The notes below the pieces were generated by a model. The model ran no database searches and was not told the DNA's origin. It worked only from the letters and a program-made list of their open reading frames with translations. This document shows, in pieces, positions 25,076-35,560 of a DNA stretch of 64,000 bases. Numbering within the stretch: position 1 is the stretch's first letter; every line of letters begins with the position of its first letter. The DNA comes from Cristatella mucedo. Its lineage: Eukaryota; Bryozoa; Phylactolaemata; Cristatellidae. The stretch is from assembly GCA_009760855.2 (NCBI GenBank), contig WPIO01000031.1:2793001-2857000 (forward strand), given 5' to 3'. A program made the translations under genes and the position numbers.

Positions 25076-25405
25076 GAGGCTCAATACAGCATGCAATGGA
25101 AAGTTAGAGACAACCACAGGAAACCACGAATTTGTGTCAGACACAAAAAATGTCTTCACTGGCCTAGAGGCTATGTGACGCCTACTTTTAGGAGGTACAC
25201 CAAACCACGGCCTTTGGTGACCAGCTGGATACATAGGCCACCTCCTTTTAGCAACCGCTGGGGCATAGCCAGCGCCCTTTTCCCACAACCAGGGATTACG
25301 TGCATATCTCCTCCCTCTGCCGCACGGGTTTCGAATGTCTCCGTTGCATTGGCGGCTACTTTTATGTCGCCGTCTGTACTCGTCACAGTAGCAGTCCTGG
25401 CAGTA

Positions 25406-25846
25406 CTAACCAGCGTCGATAGCAGCGCCGACCGGCGTCTTAGTATTGTCGACTAGCATTGCAGCAGCACATTCCGGCGTTGACGTCGCAGCGCTGACCG
25501 TCGTAGCACTTGGCGGCGTCTCGGGGCTTTTCATCGTCGAAGCTCTGACCGTAGTCGCGGCCGTCTCGGTGTCCGTCACCGGAGACGTCTCGGTGACCTC
25601 TACCAGTGCTGTCCTCTCGCAGAGTCTCCCTTTAGTCGTCTGGCAACAAGCAGTTTTGCTGACCGGCGTCTTTCGGGCCACCACCTCGTGGGTCAGTGCT
25701 ATCGTGTCCGTCTCCTCGCTCTCCGTTTCGCGGACCACTAGCACTTCGTGGGCAACATCCTCTGCCTTCTCGAGAGCCGCCGACTCACTCGAGGCCGTTA
25801 CTTCAAAGGCCACCGCCACAGGCTGCTCCTCCACTGTCGCTGCCAC
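25406..25846 (-). CDS. Possible Thr/Ala/Glu-rich coding segment (uncertain)
   Basis: A 146-codon minus frame rich in Thr, Ala, Glu, Val and Ser (HEVLVVRETESEETDTIA, TETSPVTDTETAATTVRAST, SPETPPSATTVSAATSTP). The DNA is an irregular repeat of short GTCG/CTCGG words and is GC-rich beside its flanks. A plus-strand frame (25446-25985) is equally open, which is what repetitive GC-rich DNA gives by chance. It could be a mucin-like exon or a decayed minisatellite. No splice sites decide the matter. Confidence 0.2.
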   Translation of the reverse strand: MAATVEEQPVAVAFEVTASSESAALEKAEDVAHEVLVVRETESEETDTIALTHEVVARKTPVSKTACCQTTKGRLCERTALVEVTETSPVTDTETAATTVRASTMKSPETPPSATTVSAATSTPECAAAMLVDNTKTPVGAAIDAG

Positions 25847-26019
25847 CTGCTATGGCTCTGAAATCGTTGTGGCAGGCACTTGTGGCTCAGAAAATTTAGA
25901 CACCAGCAAATGTGTCTCATTACTCGAGTTAGTATCGACGCTAATACAGATGCGGTCTGAGCAGGAATCTCCACCTCATATGTAGCACAAATCAGGCACA
26001 GAGGCAGAGGAAGGAGGAA

Positions 26020-27011
26020 GAATCCTCCTGATAAGTGCAAATACCTTCGAAGATCCGTTTGTCGGTTGGCGGACACTCACAGACGTCTCTATATCTTTAA
26101 TTGGCAAAGCTAAATCAAAGGCTAACTGCATCTCTGCCGTCTCTACTGGTCTTTTACATTAAGGTTTGGAGCCATTAAAAAGCATCCAAAGAGCTTCAAA
26201 TGCTACTGAGTGCATAATACAGACTGTGTGCAGAGTGGTGCTTGCCTTATAGACTAGTCGGCGCAAATTACGACTATGCCGAGCTGGTTTGGTCCACCGA
26301 TTAAGGTGCTCGCCCGACCAGATGTGGTTGAGGTCAAAGGCTCGAACCCGAAGCATATGTGAAGCGCCTGAATAGAGATTTAAGTTTTCTTGGGGTGCTA
26401 CGAATGAATTATATTTATATTGCAGACTAATGATAGCCGAGGGCTATGGAGGTATGCTAATTAACGAGCTAGCGACTGGCTGCACGGAGCTGGCACAGGT
26501 GGTTCTACCTATAGGCTGTCAACGAGGCGGCTTTCCTAGCAACTTTAGTTTGACGCTGTGACAGTCCATAAGCGACGATTTGGAACTGCCGTGGGGGCTT
26601 CAGCAATCGGCATTCGGCAGAAGCTAGCATCGCAAAGTCTCACAGCCGCTCTCCCCTGAGCTAGCATTTCCACTCAACTTCGGCTCCGCTCGCTTCGCCC
26701 TTCCTTCAGACAATCAGCTCGACAAATCGCAGGCGGGCCAAGTCCCTTCGAAGGTGGATCGGCGCGCAGCAGCTGAGCACTGGCCTACCATAACACTACA
26801 GCCACGGATGCATTAAGACGATGGTTGATGGTTATGGGGGCATGCTAATCACCAAGCTCGCGGCTAATGTTTCGGAGCGGGCACCGGGAATTCTACCAAT
26901 AGGCTGTTAACAAGATGGCTTTCCCAGCAACAAATGCATTAAGCTCCTTCTAGACACTGGCCATTCAGCTGTGAACTCATTCCCTAGGCTTCAAGTCAAT
27001 TCCTACGCTTA
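26020..27011 (+). repeat. Repeat G, copy A (interrupted by SINE A)
   Basis: Matches the reverse complement of 32763-33610 along its whole length: left part 26020-26276, right part 26425-27011. The right part holds two direct repeats of about 120 bases (26427-26543 and 26812-26931; both contain GGCTNTNATGG-like, TGCTAAT and ATAGGCTGT boxes). The SINE at 26277-26424 is absent from copy B. Class unknown. Confidence 0.75.
26277..26424 (+). mobile_element. SINE A inserted in repeat G, with GACTA target duplication
   Basis: Head GAGCTGGTTTGGTCCACC, A-box region GATTAAGGTGC, B box GGCTCGAACCC, tail GTGAAGCGCCTGAATAGAGA..GGGGTGCTACGAATGAATTA. GACTA stands on both sides (26272-26276 and 26425-26429). 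Copy B of repeat G shows the uninterrupted site (33348-33352, minus strand). Confidence 0.8.
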
Positions 27012-27044
27012 CCAAAGTTGCCGGTTCGAGCCGGCAATTTTGGT
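27011..27044. repeat. Near-perfect hairpin at the edge of repeat G
   Basis: ACCAAAGTTGCCGG, a six-base loop TTCGAG, then CCGGCAATTTTGGT: 13 of 14 pairs. It starts at the base where copies A and B of repeat G stop matching. Confidence 0.85.
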
Positions 27045-27945
27045 TGTTGAAAGTTAGTACCTTATTCTCAAACCAAGCCATGGCGGCATAATGCTAATCT
27101 GACTGTATCCAGTTGGAGCGGGCAAGTCGCTCAGTCACTTTCCACCGGAAATCATTGTTGTTCCTTCAGCTAAGGAGACACACGGTCAAACCTCGGGGAT
27201 TTGTCAACTAGATTAGTAACCATATTCATCCCCCCTGCCTAGGCCGGCTTTTTTAACGGCTTTTTTGGTAGCCCAGCCAACATGGAATTGTAATTTCGTA
27301 GTTGAAGCGGAATCAGAGAGCTAGCTGTGGGTTTTGCAAGCCACCGTGGTAGACATTCCCTAATCTTAGAGAGGGATTAGACGTAACGTTAGCAGTCGAG
27401 GCAGTCTTCTTAATGAAACTTTAAATATTTGGTCAGCTGTTAAGAAAGACCCGTAAATTCAGAGCTCACAGTAATAGTCCAACAACAGCATCACTTTTTA
27501 GATGAAGAAATTATTCTAGTCCAGCCACATGCTCTGGGTGTCCGATGAGTACTGGTTCTGTTTAATCTTCGTTAGGTTTAAGGAACTTGGGCGACATCCA
27601 GGATTGCATGTTTAGCAACATCGGAAACTCGGCGTTTAAAACGAGCTACTAGATCACACTGTGGGTCATTACCAGAGCAGCCGGTCCGTCCGCTCAGTGA
27701 CTTATCGAGGCCGAGATGGGAAGCCCTTTTCTCAGCCTAGGAGCTCTAACCTCATTAGTCATGGAGTGGCTAATGAAGCATCACATTACATCAGTCCCAA
27801 CTCCAACTGGTGAGTGAACTGATAAACCTCAAGTCCAGGTGCACGAACAGTGTAGGACCGGTAGAAAGTTGCATTGATTATGGATTACTGGGCTGCATCA
27901 ATCTTTCTCTTTGAATCAATCGACACTTTATTAATTATCGTAGCA
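27045..27945. other. No recognisable gene
   Basis: Intergenic; no motif recognised. Confidence 0.45.
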
Positions 27946-27949
27946 TTCG

Positions 27950-28326
27950 CAAAAAATGTAATACGTACCACCCCAAGAGAATCAAGGCTGTTTCTAGGCA
28001 CTTATTAAATGGTAAAAGGGAAGCGTGTCTATCGGTCGTGGCTGTTTCATATAATATTTCAGCACAAAGAGGTGCACAAACGACAGTTGGCGTGGATGGA
28101 GTCGAGGTTGCAAGGAACAAGCAGACGTTTAGCTTATTTTTGAATACCGCCAAATTGCGAGACGATGCAAGGTCAGTTGGTAGTGAGCTCAGTAGTCGGC
28201 TTTGGGAGCATATGAACTGGAAGTAGGATCTTCGAGTTATTTGAGGTTCATTGGAAGCTAGACCAAACGACCAATGTCAGAATATCAGATGGTGCGACTG
28301 GAGACCACGAGCGATAAAAGAAGTAA
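27950..28326 (-). mobile_element. Repeat D copy 2 (LINE family 1 subfamily, 3' part with tail)
   Basis: Minus strand: RT C-terminus (FKNKLNVCLFLATSTPSTP) then a family 1-type tail (27950-28015). Near-identical to 16524-16857. Confidence 0.75.
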
Positions 28327-28649
28327 CGCATCACTATTAAATGCTAATGGCAGTCGAGTGCTATGAGGTTGGTGTACTGGTGCTGCTGCCACAAACATAA
28401 GAATAAACCTGAGATTACGTTGCAAGAGCCATCTAACGGCAACGTAGCTTTCAGACAGCAAATAGATAGCTTCATCGGCGGACTACTTAAAGGCCTGTGG
28501 GTGGCCAATCAAGCTACGTCGAATCCACGCGGCTCCGACCCAGTCTTTTGACGCGGACTATTTTACGCTCAATCGACTAGTTTTAAATGCTAAATTTACA
28601 GCATGAGTTAGAAAACGTTGTTGAGGTTTCCATTAGCTTGTTGGAGCGA

Positions 28650-29110
28650 GGAAGCTGCTGCTGGATCTGAGCAGCTAAACCGATGTCGGAGCAATGAAAC
28701 TGTTCAGTGGCTTGACCGCCAGGTGATGCCGGACACTGCACACACGGTAGGACAGCTGTCGTCAAGATCGAACAGCACTTTAACAGTGGGGAAGGCCAGT
28801 GGGCACGAATAATATAATAATAATAATAATAATAATGTACTCGATAAAGCACCCTCAGAGAGCCCAATCTCTTTCTAGGCGCTTCACATTTGCTTCAAAG
28901 GAGTCGCTTACTTAGCAGTGGGGTTGTGGCGCCGACCTCCTGGGTGGCAACTCCGGAGTAGATGCCAGCCGTAAACTCCACCGATTGTTGGTTGAGTGAA
29001 CCTCGACAGCAGAAGAACCAACTACCGAATGGGAAGGGGTAAGAGATCGGATAACACCGACCGCAGCTTGAGTAGATGACGTCAGCAAGCCTGAGCGGCA
29101 GGGAGATTGT
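28650..29110. repeat. Repeat F, copy 1 (interrupted by a LINE tail)
   Basis: Direct duplicate of 29810-30166. Shared words include GATGTCGGAGCAA (copy 2 GACGTCGGAGCAAG), GGGAAGGC.AGTGG, CCGATTGTTGGT, AGAAGAACCA.CTACC and AAGAGATC. A family 1 tail (28806-28912) sits inside copy 1 only. Confidence 0.6.
28806..28912 (-). mobile_element. LINE family 1 3' tail inside repeat F
   Basis: (ATT)n, then GTACTCGATAAAGCACCCTC and CCCAATCTCTTTCTAGGCGC on the plus strand, that is a minus-strand tail. Confidence 0.7.
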
Positions 29111-29234
29111 TAATGGTTTTTGCCTCAGGGCTGGCATGGAAATGGGCGTGGCCGACCTACGGTGGGCTGACGTGGCAGACGGGCCCCCAAATTAAGTGAG
29201 GTAGTCAGCGGTGGTGACACAATTGCTAGAGGTT

Positions 29235-29780
29235 CACTTAATCCACATGTCGCCTTGGATACGTGTCAGACCTGCTACTCTGCCTTGCAGCCATTGAAAT
29301 ATGTCTGAGTGGCACAAGCAGATGTGATGTTATGTAAATGAAAGTTAGTGCAAAACCCCAGCAGAGCAAAGTGGTATGATACCTCAAATACACGAAAGCC
29401 TCTCGAGAGGCAACGTGACGCGGCAATAGCTTCTCAGGCGAGGCATTTAGGTACAGTAAGCCATGCGATTGCTTTTAGCCACTAGGCGCATGCATGCGTG
29501 CTGGCAGGCTTAACGCTACTCGACCTGCAAGTAGACCAGTCGGTGGTAAAAGCAATCGGAAGGCTACGAACTTGACCTAACAACTTCTTCCACGTGTCAA
29601 CTATGAAAAATACATACACCTGTTTAAAATTATTTCGGTTTGACATTCTCCTACAACCGATTGTTCTCGAGCTAATTAGTGATATAGTCCAAGTCGGACG
29701 GCCACCTGCACAGAATTCATTGGGTATAGATAATAGTTATCAGGTAACATTGTAGGATGAATTATGAACTCGCTTGACCT
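29235..29780. repeat. Repeat E, copy 2
   Basis: Direct-orientation homologue of 15240-15880. It includes the palindrome GCCTCTCGAGAGGC (29398-29411) flanked by CACG and CGTG, at the place of the hairpin in copy 1. Confidence 0.6.
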
Positions 29781-29809
29781 CCTCGTGAGCATGTCAGAGC
29801 CAGCAGTCC

Positions 29810-30161
29810 AACGCTACATCTGAACAACTGAACTGACGTCGGAGCAAGAATGGTTGAGTCGTGGCTCTGTCGCCACTAGTCCAAGATCCCCAGCGATTTG
29901 TCACATGGGACGGCAGCGGACGCGATCACATAGCAGGGAGATGGTGGGAAGGCTAGTGGCAATCGAGGTGTCACATACGTAGCATTGAAATAGCCCAGTC
30001 GAATAAACTCGGCAGCTACTTTTGAGTTGGTGGCAGCGTCAGAGTCCTCCGATTGTTGGTGCCCAAATGGCGACCGTAGAAGAACCAGCTACCACTTATG
30101 AAGGAATAAGAGATCCTATCGAGCCGACAGAGGTCAGGTAGAAAAGAAAGCATCCGATAGC

Positions 30162-30166
<5 letters not shown>
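29810..30166. repeat. Repeat F, copy 2
   Basis: Direct duplicate of 28650-29110 about 1.15 kb downstream, without the LINE tail. Confidence 0.6.
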
Positions 30167-30220
<54 letters not shown>

Positions 30221-30222
30221 GG
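30163..30222 (+). repeat. (GA)n microsatellite
   Basis: About 30 GA units with one AAAG break, ending GGGGGGTACTATTTATAC. The flanks resemble a family 1 tail whose loop has expanded. Confidence 0.95.
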
Positions 30223-30224
30223 GG

Positions 30225-31500
30225 GTACTATTTATACTTCAGTCAGGATTTCAGCAATACTCCATCGAAACTGCTCTCCTCCGTGTAACCAATGACATCC
30301 TATGCAGCAAATATGACGGTAATGTCACTGCCCAAGAGTTTCTACAGCTGCCAGCTGCCTTCGATAATATTGGTCATAATTTATGCTTTAACTACTGAGA
30401 ACAGCGATCAATATGGAAGACATGGTACTGGCGTAATTGAAATCTTACTTGTCCAATCGTGTTCAAGTCTCATTCAGTAGACCAATGTCCAGTGAATTCC
30501 TGCAAGGATTCTTTCTCAGTCCTTTACTGTTTCCCGTGAATGCAGAACATCTGAAAAAAGTGATTCGGGTACATTTTGCTACCATTTTTATGCTGAAGAT
30601 ACTCTGCTGTACTTGTAGTTTACATCATCTGGATCTGCTAAAGTGACTGATCAAATGAATGCTTGGCTTGCAGATATGCGATCCTGGATGTTGCCCAAGT
30701 TCCTCAAACTTAATGACGTTAATGTAGAACTACTATTCATAGGACATCAGAATCTTGCGGCCGGACTACAAGACTTTTCTCTTCTAAAATTTGATGGTTG
30801 TTGTGGGACTGTCACAGTGTGCTGTTAATTTAAGTGTCGTTTTCGACGGCTGACTACATTTTGGAAGTTTCTTAAGACGACTGCCGTCACTCCTAGCCAT
30901 CACGTCCATTCCATATCTAAGATTAGGGACTGTCTTCCACGGTGGTTTGCAAATCCCGTAGCTAACTACCTGGTTCTGTCTCAGCTAGATTATTGCAATT
31001 CCATTTTGACTGGGCTATTGAAAATAGTCACTAGGATAATTCACCTGACGATGAATATGGCTACAACGCGAGTTAAAAAATCCCCGAGGTTTGACCATGT
31101 ATCTTCTCTGCTGAAGGAACTTTTATGGCTCCAGGTTGATAAACGGATGTATAATAAAGTTCTTACGCTGACCCAGAAGGCCAGCCAACGGTCTTGCTCC
31201 TTCATACCTAGCTGAACTGTTGTACCAGTTTAAGCTTCTTTGTGTCCCAGGTCTTCTATGGATAATGCTTTGATGTTCCATTCTTCCACTTAAAGATTGT
31301 GGGCGACAGGGCTTTTGCTCCGTAGCTCTGTAGGTCCTAGACTGCATAACTCACTTCCACAATTCTTACGAACGATATCTACTCTCCTGCTGACGACTAT
31401 GGCACATCCTTTCCAGCCGTCCCAAGCTGCTATACTTCCATGCTACTCGCCCCCTGATTTAGCTATGCTTTTTACTTTCGCTTCCTAAAATCACAGTCTT
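30225..31500 (+). mobile_element. LINE family 2 (CR1-like), long decayed copy
   Basis: Broken plus-strand frames follow the RT order: LQSGFQQYSIETALLRVTND, FLQLPAAFDNIGHNL, SYLSNRVQVSFSRPMSSEF, DQMNAWLADMRSWMLPKFLK, LVLSQLDYCNS, VGDRAFAP-like and HNSLPQFLRTISTLLLTT, ending near the 3' UTR. Stops and frameshifts occur throughout. This is the most complete family 2 copy in the window. Confidence 0.7.
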
Positions 31501-32260
31501 AATTCAAGTGGGCTCATTCGACCACATTTAAAGCCTAAGCGGTGGCTTGTAAACTACTTGGTAACGTCCTAGAACATCGGAAAACTTCGAGGAATCTCAT
31601 CAGCTTCTCCAGCGTTTCCATCTGTCCCTGTCCCTCCGACGTGACTCCGTGGGGCACCATGCAAAAGCGAGACGCAAGTCTTTTTAAAAATGCCTTAAAT
31701 CGCAGCTTTACGAATCACAAAGCACATGGTTGCAAAAATTGAAGCCGAAATTTACTAGAATCAAAGAAAATGCGCACTGGTACATCAATTACGATTACTT
31801 AAGGAAGTATCCTTTAATAATCCAAGCGCGTAAGCAACCGCTCTGAAAAAAGCAAGGTAAAAGACCACTTAAAATTGGCTTCGAAGAAAGAGCTTACGCT
31901 TCGCCTTTATTCGAATAAAAACTACATGTACGGCGTACTACATGTATCCTACATGTACCGCAACAGCTCAAAACTTCGCGGAATTTGCAATTTAAATGAC
32001 TATTAACTACCACGAATGCAGGTTAAACTGTCAGCAAATAACAACAGACTCGCGGTTATTGGCACTGCACTTTCATGAATTAACCACGTTGAGATACTTT
32101 CCGATAACTTTTCGTATCCAACCAACTGCTCCTTAAACTCCGGTTGCGCATCTACTGAAAATCAAATCCCTGGATTACGTCATATCCCGACTTGACATTT
32201 AAAAGTAAGCTAAAATCAACCGGTTACTTCCATCCTTTGCTCCGTCGGCGCGAACTATTC
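31501..32260. other. No recognisable gene
   Basis: Intergenic. ACTACATGTA occurs twice, with a third CTACATGTA close by, at 31921-31957; nothing else stands out. Confidence 0.45.
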
Positions 32261-32267
32261 TTAGGTT

Positions 32268-32582
32268 TTGGTTTTTGATTGTACTGACGTTGGAGCAGTT
32301 ATAACTAACCAAGTGTCCAACTCTCAGCGAATGCAGGACTCGTACAGATTTTTGGTTCTCTCAGAGCGTTATTTACACTTTTTGCGATCATCCATGGTTT
32401 TAATAAATGCCAGTGTATGCAGACCCCGCGAGAGCCCCGTTCGCAGCTACGAGCTTAAGCTACCTTTGCTAAGTGAGCTCGTAAATGCAGGAAAGCTACT
32501 GGTTACTAACGGTTACGACGAATATTTGGCTGTCGGGAAGCAGCGACTGGACGACTTGCCCCAACCGACCAGGTCTGGTCAG
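32268..32582 (+). CDS. Possible exon ending in a consensus donor (weak)
   Basis: An open frame of 105 codons reaches CAG|GTAAGC at 32582/32583. The peptide (SYELKLPLLSELVNAGKLLV, TNGYDEYLAVGKQRLDDLP) is not low-complexity and its composition could be coding. No acceptor, start context or relative supports it, and a SINE A follows 20 bases downstream. Confidence 0.2.
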
Positions 32583-32603
32583 GTAAGCATTACGCCGCCT
32601 TAC

Positions 32604-32748
32604 GGTTTGGCTCGAGGGTCAGCTGCTTGCCTTCAACGACCAAGGTCGCCGGCTCGAGCCATGCGGCACGTGCAAAACACCTAGATAAAGATTAAGTTCT
32701 CTTAAGGTGCTATTAAGATGGATTGTACAAACGAATTATATGCAGCTT
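32604..32748 (+). mobile_element. SINE A
   Basis: TTTGGCTCGAGGGTC head, B box CGCCGGCTCGAGCC, tail CACCTAGATAAAGATTAAGT, TCTCTTAAGGTGCTA, ending ACAAACGAATTATATG. It directly adjoins repeat G copy B. Confidence 0.72.
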
Positions 32749-32762
32749 TACACGTAAATGTA

Positions 32763-33610
32763 TAAGCCTAGGAATTCAGTTGAGGCCTAGATGCTGAGTT
32801 TACCGCTTCATGGCTAGCGTCTAGACAGAGCTCAAGGTATCCGTTCCTTGGAAAATCGTCTCGTTGACAGCCTATCGGGATAACTACCGGTGCCGAATCC
32901 GAATCGTTAGCCGCGAGCTTGCGGAGTAGCAAGCCCCCATTACCCTCAGCCATCACACTCTCGGTCATCATCTTAATGCATCCGCTGCTGTAGTCTTACG
33001 GTAGGCCAGTGCTCGGCTGCTGCATGCTGGTCCACCTTCGATGCGGCTTGGCCCGGGCTGCTTACCGCATATAAAGGCGGAAAGCGAGCGAACCCAAAGT
33101 CGAGTGGGAGCGCCAGGGCAGGGGAGAGCGACTGCAAGCTGTTTCGATGCGAGCGTCAGCCGAATGCACGTACATTGAAGACCCTTCAGCACTTCCGTGT
33201 CGTCATTTGTGGGCTGTATGAGCGTCAACTATAGTTGCGAGGCAAATCGTCTCGTCGACAGCCTAAAGGCAGAACCACCAGTGCCCACTCAGAACTACTA
33301 CCCGCAAGCTCGTTGAGTAGCATACCCTCATAACCCTCGGCCATCATTAGTCCAGCCGTAATTTTTTCGCCGATTGCCCATGAGGCAAGCGCCATTGTGC
33401 AAACAGTCTTTATTATGCACTCAGTAACCTTTGAAGTTCCTCGAATGATTTTTTCAATTGCTCTATGTTTTCATCAAAAACAACAGAAGAGACAGAAGAG
33501 AGGCACGTTAGCTTTTAATAGGGCTTTAACCATTGAAAAACCAGAAAAATTAGTGAGCGTCCATGAACCAACGAACAAATCTTCGAAGTACATTCAGTGT
33601 CTTCATAGTG
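32763..33610 (-). repeat. Repeat G, copy B (uninterrupted)
   Basis: Reverse complement of copy A. The two internal direct repeats lie at 32846-32985 and 33234-33352, with the same spacing of roughly 385 bases. A 93-codon plus frame (33397-33678) in the flank shares TV.IMHSV.FE with copy A, too little to claim coding. Confidence 0.75.
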
Positions 33611-33849
33611 CACTGAAGGATCAAGGGTTGAGATTTACAGAAGTAACCTCAATCTTGAAAGCTTCTAAGGAATATTAGCCTCTAATTAAATGCATTAACT
33701 TAGCTAGCTCTTTTAAGTTACTAGTCCTGTGAGGCTTCTTTCGTTTGCTGACGGGTGCTCACGAGGTTCTTAGGGTCTTTGATTACGCAATTAATTCGTG
33801 AATTTAAACTATTAAAGCAACTGAACTTCTAGGATGCAATGATCTGCTG

Positions 33850-34724
33850 CTGCCATGCATAAATAAATCATAGATATGTCATTAGCATCAGGTCATGTTC
33901 CGGCACCTTTCAAAAAGGCTGGTCAGGCCACCACTTAAGAAAGCAACACTAGACCAAGAGAACTTGAGCTATTTCGGCCCAGCCTCTTTCTTAGTATTCA
34001 TATCAATGAAACAGGAACGAGTCGTGGCAGACCAGCTGAACTCATATATTGAAACTTTAAACCTTGCCAGTAAGCTTCAGTCTGCTGTTAGAGATAATCA
34101 ATCCTCAGAGTCAGCAGTGCTTACGGTGTATAATGACCTACGTAAGAATGCAAAGATGGGTAGAGTTTCTCTGCTTTTTTCGCTCGATCTTTTGGCAGCT
34201 TTTGATAGTATCGACCGCCAAGTTCTTCTTGAACACACCTCATTTCGCCTGGGCATCACTGGCACTGCTCTGCAATGGTTCAGGTTCTATCTCAGTGGGC
34301 GACTTCAGAGTGTTGATGTGAATGGACAAAGATCATGCGAGATACATCTGAAATATGGGGTGCCTCAGGTCTCCATGCTAGATCTAGTTCTCTTCACGAT
34401 TTATACTCTCCCCATTGCCGATGTGATGGCTAAGCATAATCTAGGCTTTCACTTCTATGCAGATGACACTCAGTTGTACCTTTACTTTGACCCGTCCAAG
34501 CCCTCTAGCATGTCGAATTCTCCCAACGCCCTTGCTGCATGTATTGATTACATCCGCACACGATGGCAGCGAACTTTCTAAAATTAAATGATGATAGAAC
34601 CGACTTGCTAGTTGTGGCCAAACCATGTGTCATTCGGAAATGGGAAAGGCTTACGCTCAAAATTGGCTCTGCCACCACATCTCCTGCTGAATCTGCACAA
34701 ACTCCGGGTGACGTGTTCAAAAGT
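33850..34724 (+). mobile_element. LINE family 1, RT core (YADD) segment
   Basis: The frame 33895-34581 covers fingers and palm: SKLQSAVRDNQSSESAVLTV, FSLDLLAAFDSIDRQVLL (first catalytic Asp), GTALQWFRFYLSGRLQSVDV, KYGVPQVSMLDLVLF (motif with GVPQ but V-S where G-S is usual) and FHFYADDTQLYLYFD (the two catalytic Asp). After a frameshift it continues to ESAQTPGDVFKS. The 3' part is replaced at 34724 by another repeat. With the 20.4 kb copy it shows most of the family's RT. Confidence 0.85.
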
Positions 34725-35560
34725 AAAGAAGAAGCCGCCGCCAAACAAGGTCAGCCCTCGTTTTTTCCTGACACTGTCCTTGGTAACGACGTTCACAGTC
34801 TAGTTTATCTTAGCATTAAAGTGCTCGCCTCGCTCCTCTGAATGAGCTCTCATGCTCTTCTAGAATTTGTAAATGTAGGCATCAATAATATAGACTCTTT
34901 GGGTCATTCTACATCTCATTTTGACATACTTCTTCACGTGAGTCTGAGCCAGCTGCTCATAATTTTCAACACTGTAATTTTCCAGAAAGCCGTGAGCCGC
35001 TGCAGCTAAACGGTTCCAAGTTTCTCTATGTTTTCGCTTGCACGTTTTGGCGGCGAATAGTAGCTTCTTTTTTATGGTCTGACGAAGATACCAGCTTTGA
35101 CCTTAGCCTCCGGCACCAGTGGAAAAAAGGTGTTGGAGGTACTTCAAAGCTACTGACTCAGCGATTTTTCATCGCTTGACAAGGCCTAATGTGATGTGCA
35201 GAGGTAGCATCAGCACCTTCTAATGGTCTACCAGCGGCTCCCACGCGATGCTGTTATTTCCTACGGAGAGAGTTTGGCAAGGTTTCGACTAGTGTCTTTT
35301 GTGATCGTGTGCCTTAATGTCCCGTCTGTTTCATAGGCAAAGAAAACAAACTTCGTGAAACCATCTTGCAGGTCTATCAGAAATGGAGCCATTTTTAAGT
35401 GTCTTCTCAGCCATAGTTGCCATACTTCAACATACTTCAAACTTCAGATTTCAACCAGTCATCATTCAGCAACGCCTTGATGCGGGTGTAGTCGTCTTTG
35501 AGGTGGACACAGTGAGCTTTAGATATAGATGACGAGTACACGTTGCCTTTACGAACCTAT
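34725..35560 (-). pseudogene. Transposon-associated ORF fragment, copy 2 (inverted to copy 1)
   Basis: Minus strand, in order: HLKDDYTRIKALLNDDWLK, LLIDLQDGFTKFVFFAYETD, RHTITKDTSRNLAKL, KYLQ.LF, AAAHGFLENYSVENYEQLAQ, VKMRCRMTQRVYI, ERGEHFNAKIN and ERRYQGQCQEKTRADL in shifting frames. It extends further 5' than copy 1 (23947-24400). Dead; same uncharacterised family. Confidence 0.55.
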
